A stretch of DNA of 37,197 nucleotides from Gemmatimonadota bacterium (GTDB lineage Bacteria; Gemmatimonadota; Gemmatimonadetes; Gemmatimonadales; GWC2-71-9): positions 1-37,197 of the forward strand of contig JAABRY010000022.1 in assembly GCA_011390645.1 (NCBI GenBank), written 5' to 3'. Positions within the stretch are counted from its first letter, which is position 1. The number at the start of each line of letters is the position of its first letter. A program made the position numbers and the translations under genes. The notes beneath the pieces are model-generated. The model worked only from the letters and a program-made list of their open reading frames with translations. It was not told the origin of the DNA and did not search any database. This document shows, piece by piece, positions 16,697-23,839 of this stretch.

Positions 16697-18021
16697 GTTG
16701 GCCGCAGGCGAGCCTGCCAGTAGAGGTAGACGGGAACGCCGAGCAGCAGCAGGCCACCGCCGCGCAGGGCGTTGCCGGGATTGGTGCCGATCGAACCGGC
16801 CACGACCCATGCCGCCGCCGCGATGAAGAGCAAGGTACTCACCGGATGCCAGGGAGCACGATACGTGGGCAGGGTGTCGCCATCGCGTCGCCGCAGGACG
16901 AACAGCGTGGCCGCGGTGAGGCCGAAGAAGATCCAGTCCGCAAACACCACGTAGTCGAGGAGTTGTCCGTAGGTCCCGGAATACACCAGGAGGACCGCCC
17001 AGATTCCCTGGAAGGTGATCGCCGTGACGGGGGTCCGCCATCGCGGATGCAGGGTGGCGAATGAGGCGAAGAAGAGCCCATCGCGCGCCATCGCCTGATA
17101 CACCCGCGGCGAGACCAACAGTACCACGTTCAGGAAGCCGAAGGTCGAGGCCACGATCCCCGCGGTGATGAGCGTGCGACCCGCCGGCCCGGCCACCGCT
17201 GCCATCGTGTCCGCGGCCGGTGCCACGCTGGTGGCCAGTCCTGCCACGCCCAGCGCGCGCAGATAGGCAACATTGACCAGCAGGTACACGGCCGCCACCG
17301 CCGCCACGCCGATGACGAGTGCGCGCGGCAGATTGCGTTCAGGAGCAATCATCTCTTCGGCCACGAAGTTGGTCTGCTGCCAACCCCCAAAGGCGAAGAG
17401 GACCGGTACCAGGGCACCGCCGATCAGCAACGGCCATGAGGCCGTTGGGGGGGGGAGTGCCGGCGCGGCCGTCCCGCCGACTGGTCCGACCAGCACCAGT
17501 CCGGCCACGATCAGCGCCGCAATCGCCAGCAACTTGAGGATCGTGAAGAGATTCTGTGACCACGCGGCCGGCCGCACCCCGACGATGTTGAGCAGCGTCA
17601 GTGCGACGATCGCGCCTGCCGCGAGCGGCTGACGTGCGTCCGCACTCCATCCGAGCAGCGACAGGGCATAGCCTGCGAAGGTCATGGCCACTGCGGCCGC
17701 CGCACCGGTGGCCATGATCAGCAGGAGGGCCCACGCGTACAGGAAACCGGCGAGCGGGCCGAACGCCTCACGGAGGTAGGCGTACCCACCGCCAGCACGG
17801 GGCCGCCGGGCACCGAGTTCCGCGAAGACGAATGCCCCGAGCAGGGCCACTGCTGCACCGATCGCCCAGACGCCGAGGGTCAACCCGGGAGTCGTGACCC
17901 GGGCTGCCACCACCGCTGGATTGATGAAGATCCCCGAGCCGATGATCCCGCCGATGACCAGCATCGTCGCCGAAAAGAGCCCCAGGCGACGGGCATAGCC
18001 AACCTCGGTGGGGGCAGTCAT
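16693..18021 (-). CDS. APC-superfamily amino acid permease
   Basis: 442 residues, about 12 transmembrane helices, the normal size for the family. The N-terminal helix has the typical VIGGIIGSGIFINPAVV substrate-binding motif, followed by AELGARRPRAGGGYAYLREAF-like helix 3 sequence as in LAT-type transporters. It should import or exchange amino acids across the inner membrane. Its stop overlaps the start of the tryptophanase-like lyase, so the likely cargo is an aromatic amino acid (inference from context). No purine-rich ribosome site is evident before ATG 18021; the leader is C-rich, so initiation may be SD-independent. Nine G (17447-17455 on the + strand) encode a Pro-Pro-Pro loop. Confidence 0.92.
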   Translation of the reverse strand: MTAPTEVGYARRLGLFSATMLVIGGIIGSGIFINPAVVAARVTTPGLTLGVWAIGAAVALLGAFVFAELGARRPRAGGGYAYLREAFGPLAGFLYAWALLLIMATGAAAAVAMTFAGYALSLLGWSADARQPLAAGAIVALTLLNIVGVRPAAWSQNLFTILKLLAIAALIVAGLVLVGPVGGTAAPALPPPTASWPLLIGGALVPVLFAFGGWQQTNFVAEEMIAPERNLPRALVIGVAAVAAVYLLVNVAYLRALGVAGLATSVAPAADTMAAVAGPAGRTLITAGIVASTFGFLNVVLLVSPRVYQAMARDGLFFASFATLHPRWRTPVTAITFQGIWAVLLVYSGTYGQLLDYVVFADWIFFGLTAATLFVLRRRDGDTLPTYRAPWHPVSTLLFIAAAAWVVAGSIGTNPGNALRGGGLLLLGVPVYLYWQARLRPT

Positions 18022-18173
18022 CGGCAGCGGGGGGCGGGGTTGGGCAGGTCAGCCTCGGTGTCAGAGTCCCGCAAAGGTTCGCCCGCCGCCCCTTCGAGCG
18101 CAAGCACCGCTACTTTTCGGCGCCGCCACCCCGTCCCGGGGAGCGGGACCGTGGTCACGGAGCTGAGTATCTC

Positions 18174-19106
18174 ATGATGCGTTCCACCCTGCTCTGGCTT
18201 TCGGAGCGGCAGTCCATCTTCAACTTCGTCCGGCGCAATCGGCTGGCGAAGCACTTTGCCTCGCGGTTCGTCGCCGGAGAATCGATCACGACGGCGCTGG
18301 CGGCCGCGCAGGAGCTCAAGGCCAAGGGGATCACCACTTCGCTCGACCTGCTCGGCGAGAGCGTGCACAAGCCGGCCGAAGCCGAACAGGCGCGCGACAT
18401 GTACATCGCCATCCTCCGCGGCATGCAGGAGGCCGGCGTCGAGGTCAACGCCTCGGTCAAGCTGACCCAGATGGGGCTCGATATCGACCCTGCACTCTGC
18501 GAGCGGAACATGCGGGCGATCCTCGATGTCGCCCGCGAGACCGGTGCCTTCGTGCGGCTCGACATGGAGGGCTCGGACTACACAGACCTCACGCTCGACT
18601 TCTTCCAGGAGCGACTCTTCCCGGACTACGGACCACACGTAGGCGTGGTGCTGCAGACGGCGCTCAAGCGGACGACTGCCGATACGGAGCGAATGATTGC
18701 CCTCGGCGCGCGTGTTCGGCTCTGCAAAGGCGCCTATCTGGAGCCGCCGTCGATTGCCTACGAGGACAAGGCCGACGTGGACGCGCAATATGTCCGCCTG
18801 ATGGAGGCATTGATCAGCCGCGGGAACTACCCCGGGATCGCCACGCACGACGAGGCAATGGTCGCAGCTACCCGTGAGTTTGTGGCGCGTGAGGGCATTC
18901 CCGCCGACCGCTTCGAGTTCCAGATGTTGTACGGGGTGCGTCGCGACCTGCAGGAGCAGTTGGTCGAGGACGGTTTCCGGATGCGGGTCTACATTCCATT
19001 CGGCACCCAGTGGTATCCCTACCTGATGCGTCGACTCGCCGAGCGCCCCGCGAACATTGCCTTCATCCTCGGCAACATCATCAAGGAGGGGACGCGGCGC
19101 TCGTGA
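18174..19106 (+). CDS. Proline dehydrogenase (monofunctional)
   Basis: 310 residues, the size of single-domain PRODH enzymes rather than bifunctional PutA. It oxidises proline to pyrroline-5-carboxylate with FAD and passes electrons to the quinone pool. Recognisable family strands are VNASVKLTQMGLDID, VRLDMEGSDYTD, VRLCKGAYLEPP (the conserved Lys in the flavin/substrate site) and IATHDEAMV, with the substrate-binding YPYLMRRLAERPAN helix containing the paired Arg residues near the C-terminus. ATG 18174 and ATG 18177 are both possible starts. It is transcribed divergently from the permease and its stop overlaps the next gene. The P5C dehydrogenase needed for the next step is not in the window. 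Confidence 0.95.
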   Translation: MMRSTLLWLSERQSIFNFVRRNRLAKHFASRFVAGESITTALAAAQELKAKGITTSLDLLGESVHKPAEAEQARDMYIAILRGMQEAGVEVNASVKLTQMGLDIDPALCERNMRAILDVARETGAFVRLDMEGSDYTDLTLDFFQERLFPDYGPHVGVVLQTALKRTTADTERMIALGARVRLCKGAYLEPPSIAYEDKADVDAQYVRLMEALISRGNYPGIATHDEAMVAATREFVAREGIPADRFEFQMLYGVRRDLQEQLVEDGFRMRVYIPFGTQWYPYLMRRLAERPANIAFILGNIIKEGTRRS

Positions 19107-19420
19107 CCGAATTCACGCTCGGGGGCTACATGGCGGCACACGACCGCGCCGCGGCCTTCACGGGGAGCGACGGCCGTGCCTACTCGGTGGCGCTCTGGGT
19201 GGAGGAAGACCCTGATGAATCCGGCCGCTTTCCTGCCGCGCTGCTCTTCATTCGATGGGACCCGAGTGGCAACGAGCCTGATGGCCACCTCGAGACCCCC
19301 TGGATCGTCCGCGGCACCACGCCGGATGACGCCCGCGAGCGGCTCGGTGCCTACTCCCTCTACGACGTGAAGGCCCTCCTCGATGAGGCGATCGCCGCGC
19401 CGCCGGAGGATGCCGAATGA
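19103..19420 (+). CDS. Small conserved-looking protein of unknown function
   Basis: 105 residues from GTG 19103, which overlaps the proline dehydrogenase stop (GTGA), with AAGGAGG at 19083-19089 upstream. It is acidic and has no signal peptide or membrane segment. It appears to be one alpha/beta domain: strands around YSVALWVEED and FPAALLFIRW, then a C-terminal helix (SLYDVKALLDEAI). Its stop overlaps rsgA. Placement between two metabolic or housekeeping genes with 4-base overlaps on both sides argues that it is real. I do not recognise a family. Confidence 0.8.
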   Translation: MTEFTLGGYMAAHDRAAAFTGSDGRAYSVALWVEEDPDESGRFPAALLFIRWDPSGNEPDGHLETPWIVRGTTPDDARERLGAYSLYDVKALLDEAIAAPPEDAE

Positions 19421-20325
19421 GTGAGCCGCTGGGGGTGATTCTCTCGCGCGAGGGCGGCAGTTATCGCATCCTCCTCGACGGGGTGGAACGCATTGGCATC
19501 CTGCGTGGCAAGGCCAAGCGCGAGGTCCTGCGGGCGGTGGCGGGTGACCGGGTGCTCATCGATCCGAGCACGTTGCAGGAAGATGTGCTCGCCATCACCA
19601 CGGTGACCGATCGCACATCGCTTCTCGAGCGACGCGTGCCCGATGGTCGCGGCACCCGCCCGGTCGCCGCCAACGTCGATCAGGTGCTGGTCGTCACGGC
19701 CGCTGCCGATCCGACGCCCATCCCCCAGCTCGTCGATCGCCTCCTGGTGGTGGCAGCAGCCAATGACATCCCTGGCGCGGTGATCGTGAACAAGGTGGAC
19801 CTCGCCTCCGCTGCACCGCTCCAGCAGCATCTCGCCACCTCGGGGTATCCAGTGTACGAGGTGTCGGCGTCAACGGGCGAGGGGATCGATGCGCTCCGTG
19901 CCGCGCTGATCGGCAAGGTGTCGGTCTTCACGGGACCGAGCGGTGCAGGGAAATCGTCGCTGCTCAATGCGATTGAACCCGGCCTCGGGCTGCGCGTCGG
20001 GGCGATCTCCGCCAAGGTGCGCCGCGGCCGGCACACCACCGTCACGGCCACGATGATCCCGCTCGTCGAAGGCGGTTTCGTCGTGGACACGCCGGGATTC
20101 AGCGAGGTCGGCGTCTGGGCAATCGTGCATCGCGAGCTGGATCAGTGCTTTCCCGAATTCGCACCGGCCATCGGCGAATGCAAGTTCGGCGACTGCCTGC
20201 ACAAGACCGAACCCGGCTGCGCGGTACGCGCGCTGGTGGAGAAGGGTCAAGTCGGGCGCGAACGCTATGGGAGCTACTTGGCGATCTTGGCGGAGCTGGA
20301 GGGGTTGCCGGAGGAGTGGGAGTAG
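19417..20325 (+). CDS. rsgA: RsgA, ribosome small-subunit-dependent GTPase
   Basis: 302 residues. RsgA checks late 30S ribosome assembly and hydrolyses GTP on the small subunit. The order is the circular permutation typical of the family: an OB-fold (about 1-85), then G4 NKVD (125-128), G1 P-loop GPSGAGKSS (173-181) and G3 DTPG (224-227). It ends with a zinc knuckle C255, C260, H262, C268. ATG 19417 overlaps the upstream stop. It closes a three-gene run and its 3' side is the heptamer-repeat terminator element. Confidence 0.97.
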   Translation: MSEPLGVILSREGGSYRILLDGVERIGILRGKAKREVLRAVAGDRVLIDPSTLQEDVLAITTVTDRTSLLERRVPDGRGTRPVAANVDQVLVVTAAADPTPIPQLVDRLLVVAAANDIPGAVIVNKVDLASAAPLQQHLATSGYPVYEVSASTGEGIDALRAALIGKVSVFTGPSGAGKSSLLNAIEPGLGLRVGAISAKVRRGRHTTVTATMIPLVEGGFVVDTPGFSEVGVWAIVHRELDQCFPEFAPAIGECKFGDCLHKTEPGCAVRALVEKGQVGRERYGSYLAILAELEGLPEEWE

Positions 20326-20328
20326 GGT

Positions 20329-20468
20329 GTCGTAGGTCATACGTCGTATGTCGTAGGAATCACGAGGCCGACTCCCATCGCAGGAGGCCGGCCTTTTTGC
20401 ATACGATCGATTACCTACGACCTACGACCTACGACCTACGACTTGTTGAACGACCTACGACCTACAAC
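20329..20468. repeat. Inverted heptamer arrays flanking a terminator, copy 1
   Basis: Left arm 20329-20356 is four in-phase 7-base units: GTCGTAG, GTCATAC, GTCGTAT, GTCGTAG. Right arm has four perfect tandem CTACGAC units (20415-20442), a 12-base break, then CTACGAC (20455-20461) and CTACAAC (20462-20468). CTACGAC is the reverse complement of GTCGTAG, so the arms are inverted around the terminator at 20365-20398. The outermost right unit contains the stop codon of the minus-strand lipoprotein gene. It lies between convergent genes. Confidence 0.85.
20365..20398 (+). terminator. Intrinsic terminator of rsgA
   Basis: AGGCCG (20365-20370) pairs with CGGCCT (20389-20394); inside it CTCC (20372-20375) pairs with GGAG (20383-20386), and a run of five T (20394-20398) follows. 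It is the centre of the heptamer element. Confidence 0.8.
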
Positions 20469-21724
20469 TGCGCCCCCTCCCGACACACCGCCACCCCGCT
20501 CGGCTCCTCGATCTTCGCACAGGCGGATTCCCGCCGTGCAATGTCGCCCGAATACAGCACCACCACCTGCTCGCCGACGGCACGCCAGCAACGTCGCTGC
20601 GACTCGCCGGCCGGGACGGCGCGACAGAAGGCGACACCATCATCAGGGTTCGCGGTGACGTCGATGTAGTTCTTCACCGCGCCGACGAAACACCATGGAC
20701 GGTATTGTTCGCTGCCATGGCTGCAGTGGTCCACCGTCTTGCGCGTGTCCTGGAGCGTCCAACCGCTGGCGTTGGTGCCGAGGCTCAGGTAACAGGCGCC
20801 ACGAAATTGCTCCGGGGCGCGGTCACAGTTGTCTGCGGCGCGAGCGAAATCGCTCCCCGAGGCGGCGAGCAGAATGCCACCGTGGCCGACGTAGCAGGAG
20901 TACCCGTACTTGGCATCCACGATGCTGCACGGGTAGAGCGCGTCGGTGGAGTCGCGCATCATGAATGGCGCATCGGCCGGGGGACCATGCTGGTGGGCCG
21001 CATGTTCGTCTGCCGGCGCGGCATCAGCCTCGAGGGCGCGCACCGAGGTGTGGTGGCCATCGGGCGAAGACGCCACGGCGTTCTCCATGAAGGCGCCGCC
21101 ATAGCACGATTCACGATCCCAGTCGCTGGGCAGCCAATCGCAACCGCTCAGCGCACGCGGCAGGTCCCAGTTCCACGCCATCTCCAGGCCGTGACCGAGG
21201 CCGTGCACGCACTGGAAGCGGAGCCAGAGGTCGGTGCCGGAGGGCGCGATCGTTTCACACAGTTGCGCCGTGCGCAGCGAATCCACTTCACCCTCAGCGG
21301 TGAGGTAGGCTTGGATCACGCCATGGTAGCAGCCTGACTGGTACAGCCCATTGCACGTGCGAAAGACCTCTGCCACGTCATCGCCCGGCTGCCATGCGCT
21401 GATCCCGATCACGTGGGTGAGACCGTGGCCGGCACCGACGACCTCGCGATTGCGGCGGCCCAGGTCGGCGAGGGCGCCAAGCGCCAGAGGCACCCGCTTG
21501 CCGCTGGCGATCAGCAGGAAGGTGTCTTCCCAGCAGGTGCGCCGCGCCTCCGTCTCCAGCGAGCTGCAGCGCTGCTCGGCGAGTTTGGCCAGGCCAAGCG
21601 AGTCACCGCGCGCTGCGGCGCTGTCCACGCGCGCCCGGAATGTCTCAAGCGGTTCCTGCGCGAGGTTCGGGGTGCAGGCGGCGAGCATCGCCACCATGAC
21701 GAGAGTTGCAACGCGTGGCATCAC
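20462..21724 (-). CDS. Cys/His-rich lipoprotein of unknown function
   Basis: About 420 residues. GTG 21724 overlaps the upstream stop; an ATG follows immediately at 21721. Lipobox LAAC gives a lipid-anchored, exported protein. The mature part has around 20 Cys and several repeated motifs in which Cys sits near Gly-His pairs: GAGHGLTHVIG, GCYHGVIQAY, QCVHGLGHGLEM, SCYGGAFMEN, SCYVGHGGILL and HCSHGSEQYRPWC. The regular spacing suggests tandem small helical repeats held by disulfides, possibly with a metal or heme role, but there is no CxxCH heme motif. A His-rich stretch (HAAHQHG) lies near the middle. I recognise no characterised family. Its TAG stop is supplied by the heptamer repeat. Confidence 0.82.
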   Translation of the reverse strand: MMPRVATLVMVAMLAACTPNLAQEPLETFRARVDSAAARGDSLGLAKLAEQRCSSLETEARRTCWEDTFLLIASGKRVPLALGALADLGRRNREVVGAGHGLTHVIGISAWQPGDDVAEVFRTCNGLYQSGCYHGVIQAYLTAEGEVDSLRTAQLCETIAPSGTDLWLRFQCVHGLGHGLEMAWNWDLPRALSGCDWLPSDWDRESCYGGAFMENAVASSPDGHHTSVRALEADAAPADEHAAHQHGPPADAPFMMRDSTDALYPCSIVDAKYGYSCYVGHGGILLAASGSDFARAADNCDRAPEQFRGACYLSLGTNASGWTLQDTRKTVDHCSHGSEQYRPWCFVGAVKNYIDVTANPDDGVAFCRAVPAGESQRRCWRAVGEQVVVLYSGDIARRESACAKIEEPSGVAVCREGAQL

Positions 21725-22056
21725 GGGGATTCCTCCGGCACGGGCTTGCGGGTCCAGCGCGTGGCGTCACGCTGTTCCACCTTCTGCATCATCCGGTCGA
21801 AGGCGACCTCGAGGTCAATGCCCTCACGGTTCGCCATGCAGATGATCACGAACAGGATGTCCGCCATCTCCATCGCGAGGTCGCCATCGAGTTCCTCGGG
21901 CTTCTTGGTCTTCTGCCCGAAGCGATGGTTCACTTCACGCGCGAGCTCACCAACCTCTTCGCTGAGGCGCGCAATGTTGGTCAACGGATGGAAATACCCC
22001 TCTTCAAATTGGGCAATCCACTGATCCACACGGGCCTGGTGTGCGGCGAGGGACAT
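21721..22056 (-). CDS. MazG-like nucleotide pyrophosphohydrolase
   Basis: 111 residues, matching single-domain all-alpha NTP pyrophosphatases. These remove pyrophosphate from (often damaged) nucleoside triphosphates. The metal-binding pattern is present: EEVGEL (E-E-x2-E) near residue 34 and the second EMADILF (E-x2-D) near 64. ATG 22056 was chosen because the amphipathic helix that starts the fold (LAAHQARVDQWIAQ) follows directly; in-frame sequence upstream is the coding shadow of a hairpin element. The stop overlaps the Cys/His lipoprotein start by 4 bases. A cytosolic housecleaning enzyme and an exported lipoprotein are an odd pair. Confidence 0.9.
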   Translation of the reverse strand: MSLAAHQARVDQWIAQFEEGYFHPLTNIARLSEEVGELAREVNHRFGQKTKKPEELDGDLAMEMADILFVIICMANREGIDLEVAFDRMMQKVEQRDATRWTRKPVPEESP

Positions 22057-22112
22057 ACGAGGGGGACTCCGTGTCGAGACTGGTGGAAAGGTAAATGGGA
22101 GTGAACAACCAG

Positions 22113-22157
22113 CCGGCGGTGTCAACCGCCGGAGGGTCCGGCGACTGACGTCGCCGG
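22113..22157 (-). terminator. Tandem hairpins at the end of the GNAT gene
   Basis: Hairpin A: CCGGCGGT (22113-22120), loop GTCA, ACCGCCGG (22125-22132). Hairpin B: CCGGCGAC (22138-22145), loop TGAC, GTCGCCGG (22150-22157). Both have perfect 8-base stems and 4-base loops, 5 bases apart. The TGA stop of the minus-strand GNAT gene is in the loop of A, and its last codons are in B. No clear U-tract. Confidence 0.6.
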
Positions 22158-22799
22158 CTGGGATCGTGTGTGCTCCGGCAGCCACTCGATCACCGCTGCC
22201 CATCCGAGGCTCTCGGGGTCGTTGCGGAGATAGTCGCTCACCACGCCGAGCACCTTGAAGCCACGGCTCAACTGGAACGAAAGGGTCGGATCACGGTGAC
22301 GGCCGCGCATGACTTCTGCCACATATTCGGCGGCGGTCATCCGGGACGCGAAGCGATGATACCCGCGAAGGCGTGCACCCGCGCGAATGCGAACCAACCC
22401 CAGTTTCGCGACCAGCTTCTGCCGCGCACGGTACAGTGCGCTGCCGACACCGCGCCCCCGTTCCTCGGGGTCGGTCATCACTTCCGCGCCATACAGCGTG
22501 CGACCGGTGATGGGGTTGTGGTTGGTGAACATCCCGGCATCGGTGAAGTGTCGCCAGGAATCCGACATCTCGTAGTCGTCCCAATCGATGATCAGCGATG
22601 CGGCCATCCCGAGGACTCGCGTACCCTCCGGCGTGGGCACGACCGCGATGAGCTGCCCCTCCGGAAAGACGTCAAGGTGCGACTGGAGTTGTGCAGCGGA
22701 CCAACCGTGGCCCGCACCGTAGATCCGCTCGGAAAGGGCCATCACCTGCGGGAAATCGGAGGTGCCCAGCTGGCGTACCCGAAGACGTGGGGCTCTCAC
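22122..22799 (-). CDS. GNAT family acetyltransferase, partner of the nitrilase-like enzyme
   Basis: 225 residues from GTG 22799, which overlaps the nitrilase stop (GTGA). The acetyl-CoA motif A is VMTDPEERGRGVGSALY near residues 115-131, after a MAASLIIDWDDYEM strand. The C-terminal SRGFKVLGVVSDYL and DPESLGWAAVIEWL segments are typical of the acyltransferase that accompanies or is fused to carbon-nitrogen hydrolases (as in the B. subtilis YhcX type). The two probably act in one pathway, modifying and hydrolysing the same amide or nitrile. The last residues (SVAGPSGG) are encoded by the hairpin pair and look like an added tail. Confidence 0.88.
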   Translation of the reverse strand: MRAPRLRVRQLGTSDFPQVMALSERIYGAGHGWSAAQLQSHLDVFPEGQLIAVVPTPEGTRVLGMAASLIIDWDDYEMSDSWRHFTDAGMFTNHNPITGRTLYGAEVMTDPEERGRGVGSALYRARQKLVAKLGLVRIRAGARLRGYHRFASRMTAAEYVAEVMRGRHRDPTLSFQLSRGFKVLGVVSDYLRNDPESLGWAAVIEWLPEHTRSQPATSVAGPSGG

Positions 22800-23677
22800 A
22801 AGGTGATGATCTCCGTGCCGGTGAGCACCTTCGCGGTCGTCTCGCTGTCGCGCAGCGGCAGAACGGTGCCGGTCTGCCGCGACTTCCGCAGGTACTCGAG
22901 GTCGAGGTCGCCGATCACCATCATCTCCTGATTGACGTTGCCCTCCGCGAGGATGCCGTCGCGGGCAAAGGCGAAGTCGCTGGGCGTGAGGATGGCAGCC
23001 TGACCGTAGTTGAGGTGCACCGCCGGTACCATGGGCAGCGAGCCCACCGTCGACGAGGTGACGACGTACATCTGGTTCTCGATCGCGCGAGCATGCGCGC
23101 AGTAGCGTACGCGCAGGAAACCCTGGCGGTCGTCGGTGCACGAAGGCACCACCAGAATGTCCGCGCCCTGCAGCGCCGCCGCCCGCGCGATCTCCGGAAA
23201 CTCCGCATCGTAGCAGATCGCCACGGCGAAGCGTCCCCAGGGGGCCTCGAAGATCTTGAGGCCCTCGCCCGGTGCCACGAACCACTCCTCACGCTCGAAG
23301 CGGGTCATGTGCAGCTTGCGCTGCGCGCCCCAGCGCCCGTCCGGTCCGAAGACGCGGCACTCGTTGCGCAGCACCTCGCCATCGAAGATGGGCACCGTGC
23401 CGCCGACAATGTGCACCTTGCAGCGCTCGGCGACTTCGCTCAGCACGGCGGTCACCGCGTCGGCCTGGGCGGCGAGGTCCTTCACCTGGTCGGCGATCGG
23501 ACGCTTCACGTCACCGAGCGTGAGCAACTGGACGGAGAAGTACTCCGGAAAGACGACCAGTTTCGCCTTGTAGTCTGCTGCGGTCTCGACCAGCGAGGTC
23601 ACCTGATCGGCAAACGCCGCGAAGGTCTCGACGGGACGCAGGAAGTACTGAAAGGAGGCAACGCGAAAATGGGACAT
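22796..23677 (-). CDS. Carbon-nitrogen hydrolase (nitrilase superfamily)
   Basis: 293 residues from ATG 23677; an in-frame upstream start would only add an unrelated 18-residue leader. The Glu-Lys-Cys catalytic triad is intact: E45 (VVFPEYF), K121 (RKLHMTRFE) and C155 (AICYDAEFPE). A VHIVGGTVP strand and an HARAIENQMYVV helix complete the alpha-beta-beta-alpha sandwich. The enzyme hydrolyses nonpeptide C-N bonds such as an amide or nitrile. It is translationally coupled to the GNAT gene downstream, matching the domain pair that is fused, in the opposite order, in YhcX-like proteins. Substrate unknown. Confidence 0.93.
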   Translation of the reverse strand: MSHFRVASFQYFLRPVETFAAFADQVTSLVETAADYKAKLVVFPEYFSVQLLTLGDVKRPIADQVKDLAAQADAVTAVLSEVAERCKVHIVGGTVPIFDGEVLRNECRVFGPDGRWGAQRKLHMTRFEREEWFVAPGEGLKIFEAPWGRFAVAICYDAEFPEIARAAALQGADILVVPSCTDDRQGFLRVRYCAHARAIENQMYVVTSSTVGSLPMVPAVHLNYGQAAILTPSDFAFARDGILAEGNVNQEMMVIGDLDLEYLRKSRQTGTVLPLRDSETTAKVLTGTEIITL

Positions 23678-23772
23678 GGTGGTCTGACTCTCGTCGGGGT
23701 CGGCAGGTGTGGCGTCTTTGGAGAATAACACCCTTGCCTCGAGCGATCCGGCCGCAAACCGTGGGGCACCAT

Positions 23773-23810
23773 CACACGACGGTGGCCTCTTCAGAGGCCA
23801 CCGTCGTGTG
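23773..23810 (-). terminator. Strong hairpin terminator after the last PilX-like gene
   Basis: CACACGACGGTGGCCTC (23773-23789) pairs perfectly with GAGGCCACCGTCGTGTG (23794-23810) around TTCA, a 17-base stem. It lies 30 bases past the stop of the minus-strand gene. The core CGGTGGCCTC/GAGGCCACCG is shared with the terminator at 25045-25068. Confidence 0.8.
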
Positions 23811-23839
23811 CTGAACGAACCGAGTGTCGATCGGATGGA

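Noticed and set aside
14660-16723. 687-codon open frame on the plus strand
   Set aside because: Antisense to the membrane kinase and the tryptophanase-like lyase; no recognisable domain and a biased Arg/His/Gly composition.
16697-17041. Long N-terminal extension of the lyase frame
   Set aside because: It runs back through the permease coding region in another frame; ATG 16696 with a 4-base overlap gives a full-length family member.
20329-20468. CRISPR-like array from the heptamer repeats
   Set aside because: The units are only 7 bases with no spacers and are inverted around a terminator; no cas gene is present.
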